47,097 nt of DNA from Saprospiraceae bacterium. GTDB taxonomy: Bacteria; Bacteroidota; Bacteroidia; Chitinophagales; Saprospiraceae. Under the pieces are notes generated by a model. It saw nothing but the letters and a program-made list of their open reading frames with translations. It was not told the DNA's origin and searched no databases. The DNA is taken from the NCBI GenBank assembly GCA_028285085.1, contig JANQQI010000058.1, positions 1 through 47,097 of the forward strand, read 5' to 3'. Each line of letters opens with the position of its first letter. Positions within the stretch are counted from its first letter, which is position 1. The position numbers were made by a program, and so were the translations under genes. Below, one piece after another: positions 32,926 through 41,350 of this stretch.

Positions 32926-35307
32926 ATGAAAGTTAAGATGTTACTTCTCGTGCTGATATTTCTATGCCCGGACCTATCATTTCCTTTGGCTGCGCAGTCG
33001 CAGGGGAGGGGATTGCTCCAAGGACAGATCGTGGAAGCCGAAGCTCGGCAGCCACTTGAATACGCGACCGTTTCTGTTTTTTCCAAAATAGATAGTGTCT
33101 TGGTGGGTGGGATGATGGTTGACAGCAGCGGTCGATTTGTATTGGCGCTTGATTTAGGCGTTTACGATCTGCGATGTGATTTTTTGGGATATCAATCTGA
33201 ATGGCTTTCGGGGATCGCCTTAACTGCTGAGCAGCCAACGGTTGATTTGGGGGCCATAAGATTAGACGTTAATCCCCAGATGATGGCGGAAGTGGAGGTC
33301 CGAGCCGAGAAGAGCTCCGTTGAGTTACTATTGGACAAACGCGTGTTTAACGTCGGCAAAGACTTGGCTAGCCTGGGGGGCAATGCGGCCGATGTTTTGA
33401 ATAGTGTGCCCAGTGTATCGGTGGATATGGAAGGCAATATCAGCCTGAGAGGAAGTCAGGGCATTCAGGTGTTGGTGGATGGCAAACCGTCCGGCTTGGT
33501 GGGCGGGAATGGTTTGAGAAATCTGGCGGCGGATATGATTGAAAAAATAGAGGTGATTACGAATCCTTCCGCGAAGTACGATGCCGAGGGAACGGCGGGA
33601 ATTATCAATATCATTCTAAAAAAGAAAAGAAAAAAAGGCTTGAATGGTAGCTTTAATAATACGGTCGGCTATCCCGAAGCTTTGGCTTCTGCCCTCAATT
33701 TAAATTTTCGGAAAAAGCAATGGAATCTATTTACCAATCTTTCGGCTAGCCGTTGGCGAAATATTGGAAGTGGTGCGATTTATCGGGAGGTGTACTTTGA
33801 TACCGACTCGCTTGATCTGCTCCAGTCAAAACGCAATCATGTGCTAAAAGGTCGCCTGCTGAGTTATCGTGTCGGTGCGGAATATTTCATCAATCCTAAA
33901 AATACCATTACCGCTTCCTTCCTCCAAAGAAAGACGTGCGGTGATAACGAAATCGTGATCGACTTTCAAAATTTTTGGAATAACCTGAATTTTGAATTGG
34001 GTGGGAGTTCCCGGGCTAAAAATGAAAATACTACGGCAGACAATCAAGAGTTTGCTTTGACTTACAAAAGCGTTTTTGACCGTGAAAAGCATCAATTCGT
34101 CGCTGATTTAAGGATCCAAAATCGACGAGATATCGAAAGTGCTACTTTTTTGGAAACCTATTTTTCTACTAATTCGCTTTTGCCTCCCTTGCCCGATTTG
34201 GACCAATTGGTCCATACGGATGAACACCACGAGCAGTGGAATGCGAAACTGGATTACCAATTGCCATTAGGTGAGGACGAGCAATTTGAGGCGGGCATCC
34301 AGTCCACTTCACGCACCATTTCCAATGATTATCTGGTGGAGGTGCTGAAAAATGGAGAATGGGAGGTCTTTGAAGGTCTGGATAGTGAATATCGATATAC
34401 CGAAAAGATTCAGGCGGCCTATGCGCTTTATGCAAATAAAATTAACCGCCTTGCTTTCCAGTTCGGGACGCGCCTGGAATATGCGCATATTTCCAATTCG
34501 ACTTCCAATGCTGCTCCCAGAAAAAATCTCAACCTATTTCCAAGTGCACATTTGACCTATACATTTTCTCCGAAAAATGTCATGCAGCTCAGTTATAGCC
34601 GACGGGTCAACCGGCCTCGATTTCGATCGTTGAATCCTTTTCCGACTTTTAGCAATTCCCGGAGTCGCTTTCAAGGGAATTCTGAGCTACAGCCAGAATT
34701 TACCAATATGTATGAACTGGGCTATATCCGCTATTGGGAAAAAGCGACCCTCGGGGTTTCGTTATTCTATCGACATACCGAAGATGTGATTGAAGGCGTC
34801 ATTTTTCGGGTGACCTTTAGCGATCCGCATCCCATCAATTACCGCCGGCCCGAGAACCTAGCTAGCAAAAAAGACATTGGCCTTGAGTTTAATTTTTCCT
34901 TTAGCCATCGGAAATGGTTAAAATTCAACGGGAATGCTTACTTCTATCGAGCGATCATTGATGGCGCTGCCTTGAACCCAGGCTATTCCTCGGAGACTTA
35001 CACCACCCGCGGAAAAATGACCTCGATCCTTTCGATTACCAAAAAAATCGATGCGCAGTTGCGCCTAAATTATCGAGCGCCTTTTGATCGACCACAAGGG
35101 CGAAGAAACGCCATGACGTTTCTCGATTTCTCGATTAGTCACAAAGTATTACGCAGCAAAGGCACCCTCACCTTGAATATTGCAGATGTTTTCAATTCCA
35201 GGGTAACACGCGGGATGACCTTTACGGATACCTTTTTTCAGGAGGATGAATTCCAATGGAGACGGCGGACGGTTAAGTTGACGTTGTATTATCGGTTGAA
35301 TAAGTAG
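32926..35307 (+). CDS. TonB-dependent-receptor-family outer membrane protein
   Basis: 793 aa from the ATG at 32926; a TTG three codons earlier is unlikely. A signal peptide ends SFPLAAQ. Residues of about 27-110 form a carboxypeptidase-regulatory-like beta-sandwich (GQIVEAEARQPLEYATVSVF...), residues of about 125-225 a plug domain (DVLNSVPSVSVDMEGNISLRG...VEVITNPSAKYDAEGTAGIINI), and the rest a barrel with FQFGTRLEYAHIS and SYSRRVNRPRFRSLNPFP segments typical of the OMP_b-brl_3 class. The ligand is unknown; the protein is not SusC-like and has no SusD partner. Transcription starts from a consensus promoter overlapped by two dyads. Confidence 0.92.
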   Translation: MKVKMLLLVLIFLCPDLSFPLAAQSQGRGLLQGQIVEAEARQPLEYATVSVFSKIDSVLVGGMMVDSSGRFVLALDLGVYDLRCDFLGYQSEWLSGIALTAEQPTVDLGAIRLDVNPQMMAEVEVRAEKSSVELLLDKRVFNVGKDLASLGGNAADVLNSVPSVSVDMEGNISLRGSQGIQVLVDGKPSGLVGGNGLRNLAADMIEKIEVITNPSAKYDAEGTAGIINIILKKKRKKGLNGSFNNTVGYPEALASALNLNFRKKQWNLFTNLSASRWRNIGSGAIYREVYFDTDSLDLLQSKRNHVLKGRLLSYRVGAEYFINPKNTITASFLQRKTCGDNEIVIDFQNFWNNLNFELGGSSRAKNENTTADNQEFALTYKSVFDREKHQFVADLRIQNRRDIESATFLETYFSTNSLLPPLPDLDQLVHTDEHHEQWNAKLDYQLPLGEDEQFEAGIQSTSRTISNDYLVEVLKNGEWEVFEGLDSEYRYTEKIQAAYALYANKINRLAFQFGTRLEYAHISNSTSNAAPRKNLNLFPSAHLTYTFSPKNVMQLSYSRRVNRPRFRSLNPFPTFSNSRSRFQGNSELQPEFTNMYELGYIRYWEKATLGVSLFYRHTEDVIEGVIFRVTFSDPHPINYRRPENLASKKDIGLEFNFSFSHRKWLKFNGNAYFYRAIIDGAALNPGYSSETYTTRGKMTSILSITKKIDAQLRLNYRAPFDRPQGRRNAMTFLDFSISHKVLRSKGTLTLNIADVFNSRVTRGMTFTDTFFQEDEFQWRRRTVKLTLYYRLNK

Positions 35308-35362
35308 ATTATGCGCAATTTTGAAGGAGAGAATCGCAAACATAAATCTTATTCTTCAAAAC

Positions 35363-35872
35363 TTAGTTTGCGTCCCTTTCTTTAATCATGGTATAGGCAT
35401 GCAGAATGATTTGTTCCACCTTAGGATAAGTGGGGTAAAGTTGGAGTGCTTGATTCCCATATTCAATCGCATCTTCGAACAGACGAGAACGGAGCTTTAA
35501 TTCAGCAATGTTACCATATATTTCGGCTTTTCGATCGTTTCCTATTTTACATCGGTTGATAACTTTTTGAAAAGTGTTGATGGCTTGACCAAATTTACCT
35601 AGACTTTCTTCCAAAATTCCTAACTGGTAATAGGGTTCAAAACGGTTGGGTTTTAGAGTATTGGCTTTTTCTAGATGTTGTATCGCTCGAGAGAACTGCT
35701 TAGTTTCTATATAGGCGGAACCTAACCATAAACGGCTCTCAAAATTATTAGGATCTAATTGAAGAGCTTCTTTATACAAATTGATCGCCTCCGGATACTT
35801 TTCTTCTATGAATTTAGCTGCAGCTTTTCGAAGTAAGTGTTTGACTTTGAAACTGCTGAATATTTTTTTCAT
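35363..35872 (-). CDS. TPR-repeat protein
   Basis: 169 aa. Four consecutive 34-residue tetratricopeptide repeats are visible from residue 10: AAAKFIEEKYPEAINLYKEAL, FESRLWLGSAYIETKQFSRAIQHLEKA, FEPYYQLGILEESLGKFGQAINTFQKV, and AEIYGNIAELKLRSRLFEDAIEYGNQAL. A basic N-terminal segment (FKVKHLLRKAAAK) precedes them, without a clear signal peptide. TPRs form protein-binding solenoids; the partner is unknown. It converges on the receptor gene. Confidence 0.85.
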   Translation of the reverse strand: MKKIFSSFKVKHLLRKAAAKFIEEKYPEAINLYKEALQLDPNNFESRLWLGSAYIETKQFSRAIQHLEKANTLKPNRFEPYYQLGILEESLGKFGQAINTFQKVINRCKIGNDRKAEIYGNIAELKLRSRLFEDAIEYGNQALQLYPTYPKVEQIILHAYTMIKERDAN

Positions 35873-35962
35873 GGCCTTGAGCGTAAATTAAAGCATCAAT
35901 AAAGATATTAAAATAAATAATAGCTAAGTTAAATATTGATGACTACCTAATATAACTCACAA

Positions 35963-36139
35963 ATGCAATCCATCTTTTTACATCCGTACAAAATTAAAAT
36001 CACGACAAATACGGAAAAGGAGTTGAGCATTTTAATGCTGAATAAAAATGAGGTCAGTGACTAGAAAACGGGAGATGTAATTGAGCTCGTTATTGAAACA
36101 CAAATTAAGGCAGTATCAAACGCTAAGCGATTAGCTTAA
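35963..36139 (+). pseudogene. Small open frame interrupted by one amber codon
   Basis: From ATG 35963 the frame runs 58 codons to TAA, broken once by TAG at 36062-36064. It reads MQSIFLHPYKIKITTNTEKE, then LSILMLNKNEVSD, stop, then KTGDVIELVIETQIKAVSNA. Its composition and hydrophobic rhythm look protein-like on both sides of the stop, and a single G-to-A change (TGG to TAG) would explain it. No family recognised. The 334-bp stretch 35873-36206 otherwise holds only the carbonic anhydrase terminator. Confidence 0.3.
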
Positions 36140-36178
36140 AAAAAAGTCGCTCAGTATTACTTTTAATGCCGAGCAACT
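36138..36178 (-). terminator. Terminator of the carbonic anhydrase gene
   Basis: On the minus strand AGTTGCTC (36178-36171) pairs with GAGCGACT (36152-36145, one G-T wobble), followed by eight T. It lies about 29 bp past the carbonic anhydrase stop codon. Confidence 0.7.
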
Positions 36179-36206
36179 TTAAATTCGAAACTAAACTCAT
36201 TTATTC

Positions 36207-36956
36207 TTAATCCAAAAAGGATACTTTTCCATTGTCCATATCGTAGAGCGCACCGATAATCTTAATCTCTCCCTGATCTTCCATCTCCTTTAAAATCGGA
36301 CTGTGCTCACGAATTTCGTTTATCGTATTTCTGACGTTACTTTCGCTTACCTTATGCACGAATTCAGCGTTACTAGAATTGCGTTCGCCCGTATATTCGA
36401 CGGCTGCTACAGCGGGTTTGATGTTGGTGAGCATGGCTGTAATATTGCCTAGCTGCGCATCATCGATGGCGGCTTTGACCGCCCCGCAGTATTCGTGACC
36501 GAGCACCAAGACAAGCTTAGAGCCGGATACCTTACAAGCAAATTCCATGCTCCCGAGAATGTCTTCATTGACAAAATTACCGGCCACCCGCGCAACGAAA
36601 ATATCTCCGATCCCCCGATCAAAAACATCCTCCACTGGGACGCGGCTATCCACGCACGAAAGGATGATGGCCTTGGGATACTGCGCTTTGGCACTTTTAC
36701 GGACCAACTCAGAGTGATCTCGTATGGTCATATCACCGTTGATGAAGCGCTCGTTTCCATCTTTGAGTAACTGGATAACCATATCCGGTGTCAAAGCGGC
36801 TTGTTCTTCCTGCGTGAGCACATCTTCGACCAGACCGACTAGTTTCGGTGGTTCTTCGGTAGTTAAAGTGGTGGGTTCCGGTTGAGGAGCTGGCTGGCAA
36901 GCTATAGAAATTGAAAAAATAATAGCAAGGATACTTAATCCAAAAGTGTTTTTCAT
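36207..36956 (-). CDS. Beta-class carbonic anhydrase lipoprotein
   Basis: 249 aa. The N-terminus has a lipobox with Cys20 (SISIAC), followed by a Pro/Thr-rich linker, so the enzyme should be anchored in the envelope. The beta-CA core begins near residue 56. Zinc ligands are Cys101 (SCVDSR), His154 and Cys157 (GHEYC), with the catalytic Asp103/Arg105 dyad intact, and the ARVAGN segment is present. It should interconvert CO2 and bicarbonate. Most bacterial beta-CAs are cytoplasmic; the lipoprotein signal is notable. It ends at an intrinsic terminator and appears monocistronic. Confidence 0.92.
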   Translation of the reverse strand: MKNTFGLSILAIIFSISIACQPAPQPEPTTLTTEEPPKLVGLVEDVLTQEEQAALTPDMVIQLLKDGNERFINGDMTIRDHSELVRKSAKAQYPKAIILSCVDSRVPVEDVFDRGIGDIFVARVAGNFVNEDILGSMEFACKVSGSKLVLVLGHEYCGAVKAAIDDAQLGNITAMLTNIKPAVAAVEYTGERNSSNAEFVHKVSESNVRNTINEIREHSPILKEMEDQGEIKIIGALYDMDNGKVSFLD

Positions 36957-37158
36957 ATGCGACAGTTAAGTGTGAAAATTGGTTTGAAATACTGGTTTAA
37001 AAAAATGATTGGTAGCATCTAAGGATGCGCTAAATATCTTCTGTCGCTATTCGGTGATTACACTTTGTATCGTAACTACGGAGGTGGTAATTTGTTCAGT
37101 TAGAAATAAATTGATCTATTTTTTGAAAAAAGATGGTGGGATAAGGAAGAGCATCAAA

Positions 37159-37842
37159 TCACGCACCGGGCCAGCCTTTGTAGCACCAATCGCCCGGTCG
37201 AATATTTTGGAAAGAGGCGCAAAGGAAGGTTTCTTGGACCTCAAAAAGAGTAGCCGTTTTCTGATGTTTTTCTAAAACCTCCAATAAACTGCTTTTATCA
37301 TGGATACTGGCCAGTTCATTTTGAGCGTTTCTAAAACAAATTAAGTCACCAAACATCCCGTTGCCTCCCGGGAAGTAATGACTGTGTCGGCAGGATAAGC
37401 AACAGTTCAGTGAGATATCGTCCGGTAATTTTTGCTGGAGATGAATCAGAGCCGTCTCGAAAAATCCATCCTGGTCTTTTGCTGTAATTAGTTGTTCATC
37501 CAGTTGGAGCTGTAAAATAATAGCTGAGACCGCTTCACCTTCCCAAGATTTCCCTACTTGAATTTTTGCCAAAAGGGTTTGTTCTCGTTGCTCTTGTCTA
37601 TGCAAAAGCTGGATGGGTAGGGATAGCTCAAATCGGCAATCAGTTAGTAAGGCTGTAGAGACTGGAGGATTGAAATGGTCGTAATTAAAGAGCTGCTCAT
37701 TAACTGGACCTTCCAACGCATCAAAGCTAGTACCCTGGAATGTAAGACCACGTAGCTTGATCTGCAGCGTACTGCCGTCCGAAAGAAAATGGGTATTGAT
37801 CATACCGTGCTGATCTTGGTAGGTGACTGGATATTGCAGCAT
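37159..37842 (-). CDS. DUF6304-like protein
   Basis: 227 aa, no signal peptide. N-terminal two-thirds are beta-rich (LQIKLRGLTFQGTSFDALEG, RFELSLPIQLLHRQ). The C-terminal part has a conserved-looking CLSCRHSHYFPGGNGMFGDLICFRNAQ segment, with a CxxC, and closes with GDWCYKGWPG. This cysteine/histidine arrangement suggests a small metal site and resembles the family annotated DUF6304. Role unknown. It is 14 bp downstream of the DoxX-type gene on the same strand, so they are probably co-transcribed. Confidence 0.6.
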   Translation of the reverse strand: MLQYPVTYQDQHGMINTHFLSDGSTLQIKLRGLTFQGTSFDALEGPVNEQLFNYDHFNPPVSTALLTDCRFELSLPIQLLHRQEQREQTLLAKIQVGKSWEGEAVSAIILQLQLDEQLITAKDQDGFFETALIHLQQKLPDDISLNCCLSCRHSHYFPGGNGMFGDLICFRNAQNELASIHDKSSLLEVLEKHQKTATLFEVQETFLCASFQNIRPGDWCYKGWPGA

Positions 37843-37856
37843 GTGGAATAAAAAAG

Positions 37857-38216
37857 TTAAAAACTATCTGCCATCTTATGCCAATAGCTATAAGAAATGG
37901 CCAGCACAATAATCAACGCCACATTGATCAAATTAATAATAATTGGATCGCGATGGGCAAAATGGGCGACGATAGCAGTGATGAAAAATAAGCCCACTCC
38001 GGCATACGCCCATTCTTTGAGTTGCGGAGGGAGCATAGGCAGCAATAGCACGACTACGGCGAGCACTTTGAGGACGGCCAACTGGATACGGAAAAAATCA
38101 GGAAAACCCAATGCTTTGATCCCGTCAATCGTCGTCTTGCTAAATAGATAGCTATAAGCACTCCATAAGAGAAAGGCGGCGATAATGCCCGTAGTTAGCC
38201 AGTAGGTGGTCTTCAT
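37857..38216 (-). CDS. DoxX-like membrane protein
   Basis: 119 aa with four membrane helices: about 6-26, 48-64, 70-88 and 95-113. The sequence ALGFPDFFRIQLAVLKVLAVVVLLLP and the acidic/aromatic loops fit the DoxX/DoxX-like 4-TM family. Family members are associated with quinone or thiol redox at the membrane, but this member has no catalytic clue. It lies 78 bp after the 198-residue lipoprotein gene and 14 bp before the DUF6304-like gene. Confidence 0.8.
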   Translation of the reverse strand: MKTTYWLTTGIIAAFLLWSAYSYLFSKTTIDGIKALGFPDFFRIQLAVLKVLAVVVLLLPMLPPQLKEWAYAGVGLFFITAIVAHFAHRDPIIINLINVALIIVLAISYSYWHKMADSF

Positions 38217-38294
38217 CGTTTTGGATCATTTTTCTGTAAGATAATCTTTTAGCGGTAGAAGATAAGTTTACTCGAATGTTGAATTGAACGAGAC

Positions 38295-38891
38295 TCATTC
38301 TGTCAATTCAAATACCAACTCATTACTAACCAAAAACATCGGGCGTGTTTCTTCTTTGATGATTCGCTTACCTTCATTTTGTAGATAGCCGCGGAGCACC
38401 CAAGCGTCATTTGGATCATGCTGGTAATAAAATTTGACGCTATATTTTCCGGGCTTTCTGGGAATGGGGGGCTCGCTGACCCATTGTAATTTAATGCCAT
38501 TTTTGGGCTTTAGGGTGACGATGCTGTTCATATTTAAGCCATTCATATTGCCACAGCGGGCGATGCGTTGCTTTAAATCCGGGAGGGTATCGGGATGGAC
38601 GTCTTCCGTAGCCAGATCGATCACTGACCAGCGGATAGTGGGGGTACGCCAGCCCACCTTGCTCCCGTCTCCCGGTTGGAGAATCTTGACCGTTTCCCGG
38701 GTAAAGTTATTTAAGGACACTTTGACTTGTGGAAATGCTCTATTTGATAGGCTGATTTTTTTTTGCTCGGTGGTGATCCGTAGATCCATTTCCTTAGCCA
38801 GATACTTTTTCATCGAATGCACGGGCATGCGATTCTGGCATGCGGTAGTGAAAGCGGCAAGAACGAGCAAAATGAGTACACGAAAAATCAT
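38295..38891 (-). CDS. Lipoprotein of unknown function
   Basis: 198 aa. The lipoprotein signal ends VLAAFTTAC with Cys18 acylated. The mature part is basic and beta-rich (KVSLNNFTRETVKILQPGDGSKVGWRTPTIRWSVI; KYSVKFYYQHDPNDAWVLRGYL), consistent with an Ig-like or lectin-like sandwich. No family is recognised. It follows the NTF2-like gene by only 22 bp on the same strand, so it probably belongs to that transcription unit. Confidence 0.6.
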   Translation of the reverse strand: MIFRVLILLVLAAFTTACQNRMPVHSMKKYLAKEMDLRITTEQKKISLSNRAFPQVKVSLNNFTRETVKILQPGDGSKVGWRTPTIRWSVIDLATEDVHPDTLPDLKQRIARCGNMNGLNMNSIVTLKPKNGIKLQWVSEPPIPRKPGKYSVKFYYQHDPNDAWVLRGYLQNEGKRIIKEETRPMFLVSNELVFELTE

Positions 38892-38912
38892 AGCTTTTAA
38901 CTTTTGATAGGA

Positions 38913-39290
38913 TCAACTACTATCGCGAATCCCAATGATCTTTCCACCTTTAAACGTAAAAGTCGATTGACCTTGTATATTCAAGATATCCCCGGCTTTC
39001 AATCCATTCGGCAGATCGATGGCCAAGACACCATGATAATCAATGGAGATGATTACCGTTTCGTTAGTAAACGTCCAGTCCACAATGTGTTGCTGCCGAG
39101 CGCTGAAATACATTTTAGCAGTTTCGGCTTGTTGCTGGAAAGCATCAAGACCTTCGGTTTTAAGGTCAACTTTGCCTTGGGTGACATTTTCAAAAACGAT
39201 GTCGGGATGCAAATCTCGCAGCATGCTGTCGATATCAAAGGCATTGTAAGCTTGGACATAATGCTCGATGATTTGTTGTTGAGTTGGCAT
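38913..39290 (-). CDS. NTF2-like/SnoaL-type protein
   Basis: 125 aa, the common single-domain size. IIEHYVQAYNAFDIDSMLRDLHPDIVFEN is the standard opening helix-loop of the fold, followed by FQQQAETAKMYFSARQQHIVD, and the strand pair TVIISIDYHGVLAIDLP and GQSTFTFKGGKIIGIRD closes the cone. Substrate or binding partner unknown. Related to, but clearly different in sequence from, the NTF2-like protein at 28854-29330. Confidence 0.85.
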   Translation of the reverse strand: MPTQQQIIEHYVQAYNAFDIDSMLRDLHPDIVFENVTQGKVDLKTEGLDAFQQQAETAKMYFSARQQHIVDWTFTNETVIISIDYHGVLAIDLPNGLKAGDILNIQGQSTFTFKGGKIIGIRDSS

Positions 39291-39341
39291 GGGGGAAATG
39301 ATTGATTAGGGATTAGAGTGTGTGCGGAAATTATTAATCTT

Positions 39342-40238
39342 TTAAAGCTTTTTTAGGACATTTTCTAAAACCTGCAAATGACTTAAGTATTGCTCTTGGT
39401 ACGGCCAGTCGATTCTTAGGTCGGTCCAAGTTTTTTGCCGATGGATGGCCAATTGGATGCTCGGTCTAGTATCTTGATCAATGGTTCCTTCATCTACGAG
39501 TTGGCCAAATCCCGTAGCAATAACCGAAATGTCCAGAGTGAATAAATATTGCTGTTGGTCGAAAGCATCATCGTTGAGCTGCTGCTGTAAATACTGTGGA
39601 TCAAGTAAGCGATCGTTGTAATCAGCAAATTTCATCTCACCGACCTGTTCAATGACCTCTTGTACATACCGCAAAACGGAAGCCTTCGGGTTAGCTTTTC
39701 TCCAATCTCTAAATTCAGCTAAGGCCATATCCCCTTCATCCGATCCAAAAGGGGCCAAGGGATCAGTATTATCCCAAAAGAAAGCATCTGGAATGAGAGC
39801 AATACTGGTAGGATGTGCATGGTTCTTATCGATGCCGTAAACTTCGTCTTCAGTTGTTGTTGAATGAGGGAAGGATAATGCATTCCAATATCGTTCAAAA
39901 TCGGTTTCGCTAATTCTTTTGGTAGAAAATTGATTTTCAAAATCTTTTAAAGTCAAATGATTATCGGTCCAATAACCATAGTTACGCCCATACGGTAAGC
40001 GTACTATAACTTGCCCTGCTTCATCCAGACCAATTTCGCGATTTGGAAGTTTTGTATGATCACTAATTTCCAATAGCCAGGTTTTGACTAAATCAATTTT
40101 GTCCTCATAGTCTGGATCGGCCATTGGAATAATTCTTTTTAACACACTTATAAAAACATTTTTTAAAATGGCTTTTAACCCATTTGATTGGTCTTGTTTA
40201 CCTTCCAGAGGTGGCGCTTCAAATTCTAAATAAGTCAT
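39342..40238 (-). CDS. Hypothetical soluble protein in a GNAT-SUKH-NUDIX operon
   Basis: 298 aa, no signal peptide or membrane segment. Residues of about 45-110 carry VKTWLLEISDHTKLPNREIGLDE...VIVRLPYGRNYGYW, then DFERYWNALSF; the second half is acidic and helical, with LRYVQEVIEQVGEMKFADYN. Not recognised. Its ATG overlaps the stop codon of the NUDIX gene by one base, so it is translationally coupled to it. Context points to a house-cleaning or immunity-like accessory cassette rather than to a specific reaction. Confidence 0.6.
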   Translation of the reverse strand: MTYLEFEAPPLEGKQDQSNGLKAILKNVFISVLKRIIPMADPDYEDKIDLVKTWLLEISDHTKLPNREIGLDEAGQVIVRLPYGRNYGYWTDNHLTLKDFENQFSTKRISETDFERYWNALSFPHSTTTEDEVYGIDKNHAHPTSIALIPDAFFWDNTDPLAPFGSDEGDMALAEFRDWRKANPKASVLRYVQEVIEQVGEMKFADYNDRLLDPQYLQQQLNDDAFDQQQYLFTLDISVIATGFGQLVDEGTIDQDTRPSIQLAIHRQKTWTDLRIDWPYQEQYLSHLQVLENVLKKL

Positions 40239-40666
40239 TATTCTTGTCCTTGAATATAAAATTGTCTTTTGCGAAAGCAGTCAATAGCAAATTCACTGGC
40301 ATCAAAATGGGGGAGGGGTAGATCAGAAATGGCGTACCAACCCCAATGCTCACATTTATTTTTTTCTTTGACTTCGGGCTCACCTTCGTAGGCATTGACA
40401 AAAAGATTAATCGATACATAGTGTTTTTGTTCTTCCCGATAAGTCCGCAAATTATTCGTGACGCTAATCACGCGGGGATTTTTAATACGTAGGCCAGTTT
40501 CCTCGAACACTTCTTTAATGGCGGCGGTTTCGAAGGTCTCTCCATTTTCCAGATGGCCGCCCGGAATGGAATAATAAGGGGCGTGACTGCCTTTACGCTT
40601 ACCGATTAAAATTTCTCCCTTTGAATTTTGGATGATAATGCCGATGCCGACTTTGGGTCTATTCAT
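40238..40666 (-). CDS. NUDIX hydrolase
   Basis: 142 aa. The Nudix box is complete in form, GGHLENGETFETAAIKEVFEETGL at about residues 37-60, with Lys in the position usually held by Arg; the EVxEE metal-binding glutamates are present. Flanking strands (KVGIGIIIQNSKGEILIGKRKG) are as expected. It should hydrolyse a nucleoside diphosphate linked to another group; the exact substrate cannot be read from sequence. It is 12 bp after the SUKH gene and overlaps the next gene by one base. Confidence 0.92.
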   Translation of the reverse strand: MNRPKVGIGIIIQNSKGEILIGKRKGSHAPYYSIPGGHLENGETFETAAIKEVFEETGLRIKNPRVISVTNNLRTYREEQKHYVSINLFVNAYEGEPEVKEKNKCEHWGWYAISDLPLPHFDASEFAIDCFRKRQFYIQGQE

Positions 40667-40678
40667 CTGACTGTAATT

Positions 40679-41317
40679 TTATTCTTCTTTAAGTTTAGGT
40701 ACAATAAAACTAGGTAACCAAGTCTTTTCGAAAATTGCCAAAGCTGCTGCAAAGTCTGCTTTATTATTCGAACCTAATGAAATTAAGTTATCTTGTAATG
40801 CAAATATATTATTTGGACTACTTTGATAGAATCTTAAATTTGAAAAGTCAGCATTGATCTTGAGTAGTTCAATTTGCCCAGTTTCAATCTTTAATTCTAA
40901 TAAATCAATGGCAGGCGCTCCAAGAGCTCGACAAGCTAGTCGGGTGCACGAAGCCCAATAGATTTCACTCAATAAGAAATCTTTAATAGACGCTTTGATT
41001 GGATACCATTTACCTGTTGGGGTGATTGTGAATAATGTTGAAGTGGTGTTATTAGGATCAATGGCCCATCGGGCTCCTGTCATTTGATTTAGAAAAATCT
41101 CCAGATAGCCTTCATCATTAATGAATAACTCGGTCAGAGCTCTGGGTGATTCATCATGAACAATGATTTTGTGCTTACCGAATAGCTGATAAAACTCACG
41201 CATGATCGGTGGGAGATTAATCCCTAATTCTTTTTCTACTTGAATAATTTCTGATATTGAATTTCCAAATTCTTCACCTTGAATTTCGTACAGCGTTTTT
41301 ATCTTTTCAAATGCCAT
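40679..41317 (-). CDS. SMI1/KNR4 (SUKH) family protein
   Basis: 212 aa from ATG 41317; a TTG two codons earlier is less likely. The SUKH core is seen at about residues 10-110: IIQVEKELGINLPPIMREFYQLFGKH, the following strand YLEIFLNQMTGARWAIDP, then WYPIKASIKDFLLSEIYWAS. SUKH proteins are widespread immunity proteins against polymorphic toxins, but also occur in other roles. No toxin gene is seen nearby, so the function is open. It is within the GNAT-SUKH-NUDIX-orphan unit (33 bp after GNAT, 12 bp before NUDIX). Confidence 0.8.
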   Translation of the reverse strand: MAFEKIKTLYEIQGEEFGNSISEIIQVEKELGINLPPIMREFYQLFGKHKIIVHDESPRALTELFINDEGYLEIFLNQMTGARWAIDPNNTTSTLFTITPTGKWYPIKASIKDFLLSEIYWASCTRLACRALGAPAIDLLELKIETGQIELLKINADFSNLRFYQSSPNNIFALQDNLISLGSNNKADFAAALAIFEKTWLPSFIVPKLKEE

Positions 41318-41350
41318 GACCAATTATTGTAAATATTTGAGGTGATTCTG

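Noticed and set aside
39652-41323. Toxin-antitoxin or polymorphic-toxin locus around the SUKH gene
   Set aside because: No toxin domain, export marker or repeat scaffold is visible within several genes; kept only as a low-level hypothesis.
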